Shown piece after piece: positions 42,495 through 50,750 of a stretch of DNA of 64,000 nt. The DNA lies in NCBI RefSeq assembly GCF_013282215.1, contig NZ_CP048103.1, forward strand, positions 1,674,001 to 1,738,000. The letters run 5' to 3'. The notes below the pieces were generated by a model. The model saw only the letters and a program-made list of their open reading frames with translations, made no database searches and had not been told where the DNA came from. Within the stretch, counting starts at the first letter, position 1. Each line of letters begins with the position of its first letter. The position numbers and the translations under genes were made by a program. Source of the DNA: Kroppenstedtia eburnea. GTDB lineage: Bacteria; Bacillota; Bacilli; Thermoactinomycetales; DSM-45169.

Positions 42495-43184
42495 ATGGCG
42501 TTGGTCTGGATGATCCTCTCCGCAGTGATCCTGATCATCCTGATCCTGTTTCCGTTCACATCAGTCCGGATTCATCTGATCTATCGAAGAAAGGCGGAAA
42601 AGGATCACCTGGAGTTCCGTTTTCGTCTGTTTTTCGGATGGATCCGGTTTCGGATCCAAGTTCCCTCCCTTCAATTGCAGGGATCGGGAGTGACCGTCCG
42701 GTCCAAAGAAAAAGGAAATATGCCGGGGAGCGAACCACGACGCCAAAAACTGAGAATCACCTGGCGAAAGCTCCGAAACCTGCGGCACAGGTTTGCCCGA
42801 CTCCAACAACGAATTCTGCAGTTGAATGAGACTTTGATGGAGGCTGGCCGCCGGTTTATGAGCCGGGTGGTGTGTGAGCGATTGGAGTGGGAGACTTTGA
42901 TCGGAACAGGAGATGCGGCGTCGACGGGAATAGTGACGGGAATGATCTGGGGAGTGAAATACACCTTGATCGGGTTTGCCGGCTCCCACATTCGCTGGGA
43001 GAAAGCTCCCCGGATTGAGGTGCAACCCCTGTTTAACACTGAACGGATCGAGACCTGCTTGGAAAGTATATTCCGCTTCCGAATCGGACACGCTATCCTT
43101 GCTGTCATTCGCCTGCTCGTGCGCTTGTTACAGAATCAAAAAGGGGGTGAAGGGAGTTGGCAGAACACCCGATTCAAGGCTTGA
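42495..43184 (+). CDS. ytfI: DUF2953 (YtfI-like) membrane-anchored protein
   Basis: 229 residues from ATG 42495: an N-terminal membrane helix (VWMILSAVILIILILFPF), a basic middle region, and a C-terminal DUF2953 region with ETLIGTGDAASTGIVTGMIWGV. It pairs with ytfJ as in B. subtilis, overlapping it by 28 bp; function unknown, sporulation-linked by context. The ATG at 42435 is three bases after a terminator T run and lacks room for a ribosome site, so I prefer the later start. Confidence 0.75.
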   Translation: MALVWMILSAVILIILILFPFTSVRIHLIYRRKAEKDHLEFRFRLFFGWIRFRIQVPSLQLQGSGVTVRSKEKGNMPGSEPRRQKLRITWRKLRNLRHRFARLQQRILQLNETLMEAGRRFMSRVVCERLEWETLIGTGDAASTGIVTGMIWGVKYTLIGFAGSHIRWEKAPRIEVQPLFNTERIETCLESIFRFRIGHAILAVIRLLVRLLQNQKGGEGSWQNTRFKA

Positions 43185-43609
43185 TGACCACTGCGATGGA
43201 AAATATCAAAGAGATGGTGGATGTCAATACGATCGTGGGCGAGCCGGTTGAAACACCCGATGGAAGCATCATCATCCCTGTATCCCGTGTGGGGTTTGGC
43301 TTTGCCGCCGGCGGGAGCGAATTTAAGGGGCTTGAACCGCCGGATCCGCCGCAAGGGAAAGAGGGTCCGGGAAAAAAAGGGGGGGACACTCCCGACTTTC
43401 CTTTCGGCGGGGGCAGCGGGGGCGGAGTCTCCATCACCCCGGTCGGGTTTTTGGTGGTCTCGAAAACAGGAATCCGGATGTTGAACATGGAAGGTTCCAC
43501 CCATCTGTTTGACCGGCTGTTGGATCTGGCCCCCGGCGTGATGGAGAAATTGCAGAAATGGACCAAAGATGAAATGAAATCCTCTCAGGAACCGAAAACC
43601 GACATCTGA
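43157..43609 (+). CDS. ytfJ: Sporulation protein YtfJ (GerW)
   Basis: 150 residues. HPIQGLMTTAMENIKEMVDVNTIVGEP at the start, IIPVSRVGFGFAAGGSEF, a Gly/Pro-rich linker (GGGSGGGVSITPVGFLV) and a short C-terminal helix are typical of YtfJ/GerW, a forespore protein needed for AGFK-type germination through SleB in B. subtilis. TTG start behind AAGGGGTGAAGGGAG. Terminated by the hairpin at 43620. Confidence 0.93.
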   Translation: MAEHPIQGLMTTAMENIKEMVDVNTIVGEPVETPDGSIIIPVSRVGFGFAAGGSEFKGLEPPDPPQGKEGPGKKGGDTPDFPFGGGSGGGVSITPVGFLVVSKTGIRMLNMEGSTHLFDRLLDLAPGVMEKLQKWTKDEMKSSQEPKTDI

Positions 43610-43619
43610 ATCCCCTCCC

Positions 43620-43654
43620 AACACCGGCCCGCAGATCGGGATCGGTGTTTTTTT
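43620..43654 (+). terminator. Terminator after ytfJ
   Basis: AACACCG / CGGTGTT outer stem with a CCCG/CGGG inner stem (43620-43649), then seven T residues. Confidence 0.85.
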
Positions 43655-43664
43655 GGCTCGCTTT

Positions 43665-43693
43665 TCATAACCCTGTCCCACCGGCATATAAAT
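43665..43693 (+). promoter_or_regulatory. Candidate SigE promoter of dacB-spmAB
   Basis: TCATAA (43665-43670) and CATATAAAT (43685-43693) approximate the SigE consensus (GHATA; CATACAnT) with plausible spacing. dacB-spmA-spmB is SigE-controlled in B. subtilis. Confidence 0.45.
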
Positions 43694-43722
43694 TTAGAAA
43701 ACAAGCCTGAGGTGGAGGATCA

Positions 43723-44856
43723 ATGCGGTTGACACGATGGTTGCTCGCAGTGTGGATCGGAGGTGTCCTGGTACTCCTCCCTGCGGAATCCTTGGCTTCC
43801 CATCGGCCGGATCACCTGGAATTGAGTGCACGGGCCGCGGCAGTGATCGATGTCCAGTCCGGACGCATCCTGTATGAGAAAAAAGCCGGGCAACAGATGC
43901 GGATCGCCAGTCTCACCAAGATCATGACCGCGATTGTAGCCATTGAAAACAGCGATTTGACAGAAAAAGTGAAGGTGAAACCCGGGGCGGTGGGTGTGGA
44001 GGGATCCTCCATCTATCTGAAACCGGGGGAGGAAATTCCACTGGAGCACTTATTGTACGGGTTGATGTTGCGTTCAGGGAACGATGCGGCAGTGGCGATC
44101 GCAGAGCATGTCGGCGGATCGGTGGAAGGGTTCGTATATAAAATGAATGAAAAGGCGGAGTATTTGGGATTGCGGAATACTCATTTTCAAAATCCCCATG
44201 GATTGGATGCGAAGGAACACTATTCTTCAGCTGAGGATCTGGCCCGGTTGACCGCTTATGCCCTTAAAAATCCCGAATTCCGGAAAATTGTTTCCACCCA
44301 GGTGAAAACAGTTCCCTGGCCGGGTGAAGAATGGCATCGAAAATGGTACAACAAAAACAAAATGCTCCGTCTTTACCCGGGAGGGGATGGAGTGAAAACC
44401 GGTTTCACCAAACTGTCCAGGCGCACTCTTGTCTCCTCGGCCACCAGGGAGGGAAGGCAGATTGCCACGGTGACGCTGAATGCGCCGAATGATTGGGAAG
44501 ATTCCATGAGGCTGTTGGAATACGGGTTTCGTCACTTTCAACGGGTGCGGTTGGTGAAAAAAGGGGAAGAATTCTCCTCCGGCCTGAAAGGGAGAGCCCC
44601 GCTGGAAATCGTGGCGTCCCGTTCTTTCACCTACCCGTTGACGGAAGAAGAGCGGGACCGGGTGGAAGTGCGCCCCATGATCACCTATCCTCTGAAAAAG
44701 GCGAAGGTGTCAGGAATCCGTGTGGGAACGGCCCGGATTTTCGTGGAAGGAAAGCCTGTCGGTTCCATCCCTTTGATCACCCGAGGTGAAAGTGAAGAGA
44801 CGGTATGGGGGGATTGGTTCACGGTGTTGGCTTCCATCTATGAGCAGGAGGGATAG
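43723..44856 (+). CDS. dacB: D-alanyl-D-alanine carboxypeptidase DacB (sporulation)
   Basis: 377 residues with a signal peptide (WLLAVWIGGVLVLLPAESLA), then the S11 motifs SLTK (Ser63), SGN (Ser118) and KTG (Lys225), and a C-terminal beta domain with a hydrophobic tail. Next to spmA and spmB it corresponds to B. subtilis DacB, which limits cross-linking of spore cortex peptidoglycan from the mother cell. The ATG follows GAGGTGGAGG. Confidence 0.94.
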   Translation: MRLTRWLLAVWIGGVLVLLPAESLASHRPDHLELSARAAAVIDVQSGRILYEKKAGQQMRIASLTKIMTAIVAIENSDLTEKVKVKPGAVGVEGSSIYLKPGEEIPLEHLLYGLMLRSGNDAAVAIAEHVGGSVEGFVYKMNEKAEYLGLRNTHFQNPHGLDAKEHYSSAEDLARLTAYALKNPEFRKIVSTQVKTVPWPGEEWHRKWYNKNKMLRLYPGGDGVKTGFTKLSRRTLVSSATREGRQIATVTLNAPNDWEDSMRLLEYGFRHFQRVRLVKKGEEFSSGLKGRAPLEIVASRSFTYPLTEEERDRVEVRPMITYPLKKAKVSGIRVGTARIFVEGKPVGSIPLITRGESEETVWGDWFTVLASIYEQEG

Positions 44857-44859
44857 GAA

Positions 44860-45447
44860 TTGGTCAACTACATCTGGCTGTTTATGATCGTCAGCGGTGT
44901 CGTGGCCGGTGTGATTCAGGGAAATGTGGACACGGTGACGGAGGCGGCATTGAAAGGAGCGAAGGATGGAGTGGCGGTCTGTCTCGGTTTGATCAGCATC
45001 CTCGTCTTTTGGCTGGGGATGATGCGAATCGCCCAGGAAGCGGGGCTCTTGGAAAAACTGGCCCGCATTCTGGGGCCTGCGGCCCGGTTATTGTTTCCGG
45101 GGGTTCCCAGGGATCACCCCGCCATGGGATATATCCTGTCCAACATGAGCGCCAATCTCTTCGGCCTGGGGAACGCGGCCACTCCCATGGGGCTGAAGGC
45201 GATGGAAGAATTGCAGAAGTTGAATCCGGACCCCAAGACTGCATCTCCGGCCATGTGCACCTTGTTGGCTTTGAATACATCCAGTCTGACCCTGATCCCG
45301 ACAACGATCATCGGGATCCGGATGGAACATGGTTCGGCACACCCCACAGAGATTATCGGGACGACGATTTTTGCCACCTGTTGTTCCACCTTGGCGGCGA
45401 TTCTGTTGGATCGCTGGTATCGGGCCCGCTGGACAGCGAAGGGATAG
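44860..45447 (+). CDS. spmA: Spore maturation protein A
   Basis: 195 residues, membrane protein of the nucleoside-recognition/Gate family: GLISILVFWLGMMRIAQEAGLLEKLARILGP, YILSNMSANLFGLGNAATPMGLKAMEELQKLN and LNTSSLTLIPTTIIGIR are distinctive. It is needed for full spore core dehydration. TTG start behind AGGAGGGATAGG, 3 bp after dacB. Confidence 0.95.
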   Translation: MVNYIWLFMIVSGVVAGVIQGNVDTVTEAALKGAKDGVAVCLGLISILVFWLGMMRIAQEAGLLEKLARILGPAARLLFPGVPRDHPAMGYILSNMSANLFGLGNAATPMGLKAMEELQKLNPDPKTASPAMCTLLALNTSSLTLIPTTIIGIRMEHGSAHPTEIIGTTIFATCCSTLAAILLDRWYRARWTAKG

Positions 45448-45503
45448 GGAAAGAAGAGATCCCGGATCTAATGCCGAAATGGATGGTTTCACACCCAGGA
45501 GTC

Positions 45504-45757
45504 ATGGAAGCATTGTGAAAAAGCTGTCATACCCACAGGGCACAAGTCGTGCCAGGCTCGCTATGCACTTACCAGTACAAGTCTCGCTATGCACCCATAG
45601 GGCACAAGTCTCGCCTAGGTCACTTCGTTCCCGGTCTCGCTATGCAGGGAGGGTTGGTTTCACATGGAGCGGTTTTGGATCGTAAGAACAACGAAAGCGG
45701 AATGTGAAACCCAATCCCGACCATCTCGATATCAGCACTGATTCACAACGCTTACAG
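45504..45757 (+). repeat. F1 dispersed element, long form with three units, between spmA and spmB
   Basis: 254 bp from ATGGAAGCATTGTGAAAAAG to TTCACAACGCTTACAG. Three unit remnants are visible; the middle one is collapsed (CATAGCGAGACTTGTACTGG), consistent with recombination between the GCGAGAC direct repeats. Confidence 0.88.
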
Positions 45758-45849
45758 TTCGTCACCGGGGAGCGACCGGTGCAACGGTTGGGTGCTGAGA
45801 GAGGATCTCCGTGCATGTATACACCGATCCGGCTCAAGGAGGGATTTGG

Positions 45850-46386
45850 ATGCTGGAAGCTGTCTCATTCTTGTCAAATATCATGATTCCGGCCATCCTG
45901 GCCTTTATCCCTCTCTATGCCACTTACCGTAGAATACCTGTTTACGAAAGTTTTGTCGAAGGGGCCAAAGAGGGTTTTCCCACGGCAATCCAGCTGATTC
46001 CCCACTTGGTCGGGATGATGGTGGCGGTATCCATTTTCAGAGAAACAGGAGCCCTTCAGTTTTATCTCGGGCTGTTTAAACCCCTGGTCGCTTGGATCGG
46101 CTTTCCGGAAGAGGCGCTCCCCCTCGGTCTGTTGCGACCGATTTCGGGTTCCGGTTCCCTGGCTTTTGCCGAGAGTATCTTTCGTACCCACGGTCCCGAC
46201 TCCTATCTGGGTCGGCTGGCCTCCACCATGCAGGGAAGCACCGATACCACCTTGTATGTATTGACGGTCTATTTCGGCGCAGTGGGCATCCGTCGCTCCC
46301 TCTATGCGGTGAAAGTGGGTCTGTTCGCCGATTTGTGCGGACTGGTGGCCTCCTGGTTGATCGTGACCTGGGTGTTCGGAGTGTGA
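45850..46386 (+). CDS. spmB: Spore maturation protein B
   Basis: 178 residues, membrane protein partner of SpmA. FIPLYATYRRIPVYESFVEGAKEGFPTAIQLIPHLVGMMVAVSIFRETGAL and GLLRPISGSGSLAFAESIFRTHGPDS are family signatures, with a final hydrophobic helix. ATG 45850 follows AAGGAGGG. The 402-bp distance from spmA is caused mainly by an F1 repeat. Confidence 0.95.
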   Translation: MLEAVSFLSNIMIPAILAFIPLYATYRRIPVYESFVEGAKEGFPTAIQLIPHLVGMMVAVSIFRETGALQFYLGLFKPLVAWIGFPEEALPLGLLRPISGSGSLAFAESIFRTHGPDSYLGRLASTMQGSTDTTLYVLTVYFGAVGIRRSLYAVKVGLFADLCGLVASWLIVTWVFGV

Positions 46387-46445
46387 AAGAGCCATCGTTG
46401 TGACAACAGAGGACACCCTTCCCGCCATACCGCCGGTGAATCCTT

Positions 46446-46470
46446 ACGCACACCCAAAGGTGCGTTTTTT
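46446..46470 (+). terminator. Terminator after spmB
   Basis: ACGCAC (46446-46451) / GTGCGT (46460-46465), then six T residues. Confidence 0.8.
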
Positions 46471-46546
46471 CATGTTTGGGTGAACCCCCCGCTCCCCGCT
46501 TGTGATTGAGTCACGGGATGGATAAGATGTTCAATGAGGTGAAAAC

Positions 46547-47257
46547 ATGGAACGGTTGCAAAAGGTGATGGCCCGGGCAGGGGTTGCCTCCCGGCGGAAG
46601 AGTGAGGAATGGATCCTCAGCGGGAAAGTCCGGGTGAATGGGAAGACAGTGACTCAGCTGGGGACCCGGGTGGATCCCGAGCGGGACCGGATCGAAGTGG
46701 AGGGCCGTCTGATCCGACCGGAGCAGAAGCGCTATTTTCTCTTTTACAAACCGAAGGGGGTTATCACCAGTTTGTCCGACCCGGATGGGCGACCGGTGGT
46801 GACGGACTGGTTTCGCGAGGTGGAAGAGAGGGTATACCCCGTGGGACGTCTCGACTATGATACAGAAGGGCTCCTTCTGCTGACCAACGATGGGGAGTTG
46901 ACCCATGGGTTGGCTCATCCCCGCCACGAAGTGGACAAGGTCTACCAGGCGACGGTGAAGGGGATCCCCGCAAAAAAATCCCTCCGCCGTTTGGAGACGG
47001 GGGTGAAACTGACCGACGGCTGGACCGCTCCCGCCAAAGTCCGCATGCTGCGGAGCGGGAAAGAACAGGCCTGCCTGGAGCTGACCATTCATGAGGGGAG
47101 AAACCGGCAGGTGAGACGAATGTGTGAGGCGGTGGGTCATCCCGTGGTACACTTGGTTCGCGTCCAACTGGCATTTCTCACTCTGTCAGGCCTCCAACCG
47201 GGGGAATACCGGGAGTTGAGCAAAGAAGAAATCCGGCGGTTGAAAGAACTTCTGTAA
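46547..47257 (+). CDS. rluB: 23S rRNA pseudouridine synthase RluB
   Basis: 236 residues: an N-terminal S4 RNA-binding domain (ERLQKVMARAGVASRRKSEEWI) and the RsuA/RluB-type catalytic domain with GRLDYDTEGLLLLTNDG (catalytic Asp), KVYQATVKG and HEGRNRQVRRMCEAVGHPV. It makes a pseudouridine in helix 89 of 23S rRNA. rluB precedes the res genes in B. subtilis as here. Confidence 0.93.
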   Translation: MERLQKVMARAGVASRRKSEEWILSGKVRVNGKTVTQLGTRVDPERDRIEVEGRLIRPEQKRYFLFYKPKGVITSLSDPDGRPVVTDWFREVEERVYPVGRLDYDTEGLLLLTNDGELTHGLAHPRHEVDKVYQATVKGIPAKKSLRRLETGVKLTDGWTAPAKVRMLRSGKEQACLELTIHEGRNRQVRRMCEAVGHPVVHLVRVQLAFLTLSGLQPGEYRELSKEEIRRLKELL

Positions 47258-47310
47258 CGAGCTTTCAAACAATATTCAAACCGGTATCTCATCAGGGAAG
47301 CCTGCGACGT

Positions 47311-47580
47311 TATAATAAAACATGGGCATTTAGGTGGGGAGATCTATCGCGACCGCAGTGCCATTCCGCCGGGAAGGGAAGACGGGTCATACCGAATCGG
47401 ACCGTGGGGAGGGGACCCTCCTTACGGAAGCAACACAAAGAGGTCCAAAACGCCTTCCCGTATGACTTCCCGCCGGACAGGATGGCAGCCTTCGGAGCCT
47501 CAGCTCATCCGGAGTTTTCCGGCTCATCAACGGCCGTGACACATGGGTTTTGGTAAAAAAGCGAGTGGTTTTCCGAAACG
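47311..47580 (+). ncRNA. Structured leader upstream of resB (unidentified RNA)
   Basis: The 326-bp rluB-resB gap has no gene. A TATAAT box (47311-47316) is followed by about 260 bases rich in pairing: TCCG-CGGGAAG near 47365 with CTTCCCG-CGGA near 47466 (one mismatch), enclosing GGACC (47399-47403) / GGTCC (47442-47446) with an inner GGAGG/CCTCC; then GAGCC (47495) / GGCTC (47520) around CCGGA/TCCGG. A GTGCCATTC and GGGAAG pair recalls one part of cobalamin riboswitches, but the conserved core of that class is missing. I cannot name it. Confidence 0.45.
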
Positions 47581-47592
47581 GGGGTGGAACAT

Positions 47593-49188
47593 ATGATCAA
47601 CAATACCAAGTGTGATTGCGGACACAACAACCCCGTCGGTACGGTTTTGTGCGAGCATTGCGGGAAACCGCTGGATGAAAAGGGAGATTCCGACCGTCCT
47701 TTGGAGATGCGTTACGAAGGGAAAGCCCGACGATCACAGACTCAGAAGGCCACACTCTTTGATCGGATCTGGAACTTCTTCTCTTCGGTCAAGGTGGCCA
47801 TCTGGCTGATTCTGATTACCCTGGTCGTCTCCATTCTGGGCACGTTGTTACCCCAGGAGCAGTACATTCCGTCCAACCGGCCCGAGATCTACTACTCCGA
47901 GACGTATGGATTCTGGGGGGAAGTTTTCTACCGGCTGGGTTTGTCCAACTTATATGAGTCCCCTGTCTATATCGCCTTGTTGGCCAGTATCGGCATCTCA
48001 TTGGTGGTTTGCAGTCTGGACCGGGTGATTCCCCTGTATAAAGCGTTGACCCATCAGAAAGTGGTCAAAAATATCCGGTTTATCAACCGGCAGCGGGTGA
48101 GCCGGACGGAGACCGTACCCGAGTCGGACAAGGAAACCCTTCTGGATCGACTGGCGGAGAGCTTAAGTCAGAAACATTACCGGATTCGCCGGGAAGGGGA
48201 TTCCATCCTGGCGGAGAAAGGCAGGTTCAGCCGTTGGGGTCCCTATATCAACCACATCGGCCTGATTCTGTTCCTGGTTGGGATTCTTCTGCGACACACC
48301 GTACCGGGCTGGTATTTGGATAAATATGTATATGTGCGGGAGGGGGAGACGAAAAAACTGCCGGAGCTGAACTATTATGTCAAAAATGTGAAGGCGACGG
48401 CGGAGTTGTATGACCCGAAGGAGATGCCCGAGTCGGACAAGAGCCAGCCCACCGTGAAAAAGTATGAAACGCGTCTCATCCTGTATGAGAAGGATCATGA
48501 GACCGGTAAACTCCGTGAGCTGAAGCGGGGGACGGCCATTGTCAACCATTCCTTCAAATATGATGATCTGGAGCTTTTCCAATCAGATTTCACCACGGAA
48601 ACCCAGGCGATCCAGCTCAATGTGAAGGACAAGCAAAAAAATCGAAATCTGGATACGTTCAAGGTGGATCTGTTTGATCCGGCGCCGAAGTACCAACTGA
48701 AAAACGGGATCCATATCGATATTCTCGACTATTTTCCGGATTTTGTGATGGAGGGGAACCGTCCCGCAACCAAATCGGAAACCCCCAACCGACCTGCCTT
48801 CATCTTTTCCGTGGACGCTCCGGATTTGAAAAAACCGGAGGTCTCCTGGATGATCTCCGGGACCAACCTGGACGATATCAATCGTAAAAACCGTTACACC
48901 ATGGAATTGAAAGGCTTGGAGACGGCCAATGTGTCGGGATTGATGATCCGGGTGGACAAAGGGTTGCCGATCATTTTCCTGGGAGGGATCATCTCCATGA
49001 TCGGTTTGGTGATGGGATTTTTCTGGAACCACCGCAGGGTGTGGATCCGCTGGCAGGATGGACACCTCCACGTCGGAGCCCATACAAACAAGAATTGGTT
49101 CGGTCTGAGGCGGGAGCTGGAGCAGGCCACGGAAAAAACGGATCTGCCGCTGTCTTTCAGTACCGATCGACGTCAGGAGGTTGATTGA
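47593..49188 (+). CDS. resB: Cytochrome c biogenesis protein ResB
   Basis: 531 residues. It starts with a zinc-ribbon-like CDCG...CEHCG segment (residues 7-23), as in B. subtilis ResB, then WNFFSSVKVAIWLILITLVVSILGTLLPQ (membrane helix 1), further helices near 125 and 220, a large extracytoplasmic domain and a last helix near 465. With ResC it exports heme and ligates it to apocytochrome c. ATG 47593 follows GGGGGTGG. resA, the thiol-disulfide partner usually encoded just upstream, is missing. Confidence 0.93.
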   Translation: MINNTKCDCGHNNPVGTVLCEHCGKPLDEKGDSDRPLEMRYEGKARRSQTQKATLFDRIWNFFSSVKVAIWLILITLVVSILGTLLPQEQYIPSNRPEIYYSETYGFWGEVFYRLGLSNLYESPVYIALLASIGISLVVCSLDRVIPLYKALTHQKVVKNIRFINRQRVSRTETVPESDKETLLDRLAESLSQKHYRIRREGDSILAEKGRFSRWGPYINHIGLILFLVGILLRHTVPGWYLDKYVYVREGETKKLPELNYYVKNVKATAELYDPKEMPESDKSQPTVKKYETRLILYEKDHETGKLRELKRGTAIVNHSFKYDDLELFQSDFTTETQAIQLNVKDKQKNRNLDTFKVDLFDPAPKYQLKNGIHIDILDYFPDFVMEGNRPATKSETPNRPAFIFSVDAPDLKKPEVSWMISGTNLDDINRKNRYTMELKGLETANVSGLMIRVDKGLPIIFLGGIISMIGLVMGFFWNHRRVWIRWQDGHLHVGAHTNKNWFGLRRELEQATEKTDLPLSFSTDRRQEVD

Positions 49189-49190
49189 AT

Positions 49191-50393
49191 ATGGTGCAAG
49201 TGATGGAATACGCTCTCCTGGGGGCCTTCCTCTTCTATCTGTTCGCCACCATCGCTTTTGTGACGGCGGTGACAGGGAAGGGCTCGCGGGTCGGTAAAGA
49301 GGCCCACACCCGGCTCTGGGGCAACTGGGGAATTAGCCTGACCATCATCGGGGTGGCTCTCCATCTGGTGTTTATCGTGACCCGGGTGTTGTTGGGCGGT
49401 CACTTTACCAGCAACATGTTTGAATTTACGGCGTTTCTTTGCTTTACGATCGTGGCCGCGTTTATCGTGCTTTTTTTCATCTATCGAAGTGTGACCCTCG
49501 GAGCCTTCGCCATGCCGGTGGCCATGTTGATGGTGGCTTATGCGGCAGTCTTCCCCAAAGATGTGGAACCTTTGATCCCGGCACTGCAGAGTTATTGGTT
49601 GCATGTCCATGTCACTACGGTGGCCGTGGGTCAAGGAGCCTTGGCAGTCGGCTTCGTCGCGGGTTTGATCTATCTCATCCGCTGGGTGGGGATGGATCGG
49701 AACAGCAAGACGGCGGTCTGGTTGGAAGTGATTATGGTTACGATTCTGATGGTGGCAGGCTTTGTCATCACATTCTTTGTCTTCTCGGTCACAGACTATC
49801 AAGCAACCATCCAACATACCGCAGAAGGGCAGTCGCTGGTTCAGGAGTATGACTTGCCGCCGATTGCAGGCCCCCATAACGGTAAGGTCGTCCAGATGGA
49901 CTCCTTCCTCGGCATGAACAATCCGCTGTTTGAGGTTCCCTCCTGGATGAAGGGGGCAGAGGCCGCCAAAAAATTCAACTCTGTGCTTTGGTCGGTTCTC
50001 TCGGGACTGGTCTTGTACGCTCTGTTGCGGTTGCTTCTCAGGAAACGGGTCTATGAATTGTTGTATCCGTTGGTGAAAAGCCTCGATCTGGAGAAGGTGG
50101 ACGAAATCAGCTACCGGGCGATTGCCATCGGATTTCCGATCTTCACCCTGGGCGGTCTTGTCTTTGCCATGATTTGGGCTCATGAAGCTTGGGGGCGGTT
50201 CTGGGGCTGGGATCCCAAAGAGACCTGGGCTCTGATCACTTGGCTCTATTACAGCGGTTATCTTCATCTCCGGCTGTCCCGGGGATGGCACGGGTTGAAA
50301 TCTTCCTGGCTGGCGGTGGGTGGATTTGCCGTGATTATGTTCAACTTGATCGCGATCAACCTGGTGTTCGCAGGTCTTCACTCCTATGCTTGA
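49191..50393 (+). CDS. resC: Cytochrome c biogenesis protein ResC/CcsA
   Basis: 400 residues with about eight membrane helices and the tryptophan-rich heme-handling (WWD) motif WGRFWGWDPKETWALITWL near 332, plus conserved flanking histidines (LHVHVTTVAVGQGALAVGF; AHEAWGRF). It forms the system II heme lyase with ResB. ATG 49191 is 10 bp from CAGGAGG; TTG 49185 is an alternative. Confidence 0.93.
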   Translation: MVQVMEYALLGAFLFYLFATIAFVTAVTGKGSRVGKEAHTRLWGNWGISLTIIGVALHLVFIVTRVLLGGHFTSNMFEFTAFLCFTIVAAFIVLFFIYRSVTLGAFAMPVAMLMVAYAAVFPKDVEPLIPALQSYWLHVHVTTVAVGQGALAVGFVAGLIYLIRWVGMDRNSKTAVWLEVIMVTILMVAGFVITFFVFSVTDYQATIQHTAEGQSLVQEYDLPPIAGPHNGKVVQMDSFLGMNNPLFEVPSWMKGAEAAKKFNSVLWSVLSGLVLYALLRLLLRKRVYELLYPLVKSLDLEKVDEISYRAIAIGFPIFTLGGLVFAMIWAHEAWGRFWGWDPKETWALITWLYYSGYLHLRLSRGWHGLKSSWLAVGGFAVIMFNLIAINLVFAGLHSYA

Positions 50394-50398
50394 TCTTA

Positions 50399-50642
50399 TT
50401 AGAGCGCTGTGAATCAGTGCTGGCCGGGTCGGTCGGGATTGGGTTTCACATATCGTTCCGTTGTTCTTGCGAGCCAAAGTCTTTCCATGTGAAACCCACC
50501 CCTCCCTGCATAGCGTGACCAGGGAGCGAAGCGACCCCGGCACGACTTGTGCTGGTGAGTGCATAGCGTGACCGGGGAGCGAAGTGACCCTGGGCACGAC
50601 CTGTGCCCTGTGGGTATGATGACTTTTTCACAATGCTTTTAG
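50399..50642 (-). repeat. F1 dispersed element, full form with two units
   Basis: 244 bp starting 6 bp after the resC stop (TTAGAGCGCTGTGAATCAG) and ending TTCACAATGCTTTTAG. Both internal units are of the CGTG/CACG pairing subtype. Confidence 0.9.
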
Positions 50643-50653
50643 TAAGAAGGTTG

Positions 50654-50686
50654 ACCCGGTGGTTGCAATGGCACCACCGGGTTTTC
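50654..50686 (+). terminator. Terminator between resC and the hydrolase gene
   Basis: Perfect 10-bp stem ACCCGGTGGT (50654-50663) / ACCACCGGGT (50673-50682), then four T residues. Confidence 0.85.
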
Positions 50687-50750
50687 ACAACTCTTTTTCC
50701 ACCCGGGCTATAATGAAGGAAAATTCCGATCCTGTGAAAGGAAGGCGCTT

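Noticed and set aside
47321-47480. Cobalamin riboswitch upstream of resB
   Set aside because: GTGCCATTC and GGGAAG recall one peripheral element, but the invariant core segments of the class are absent, so I did not name it.
49173-50597. 474-aa minus-strand frame over resC
   Set aside because: Antisense shadow that starts in an F1 repeat; His/Gln/Arg-rich and without motifs.
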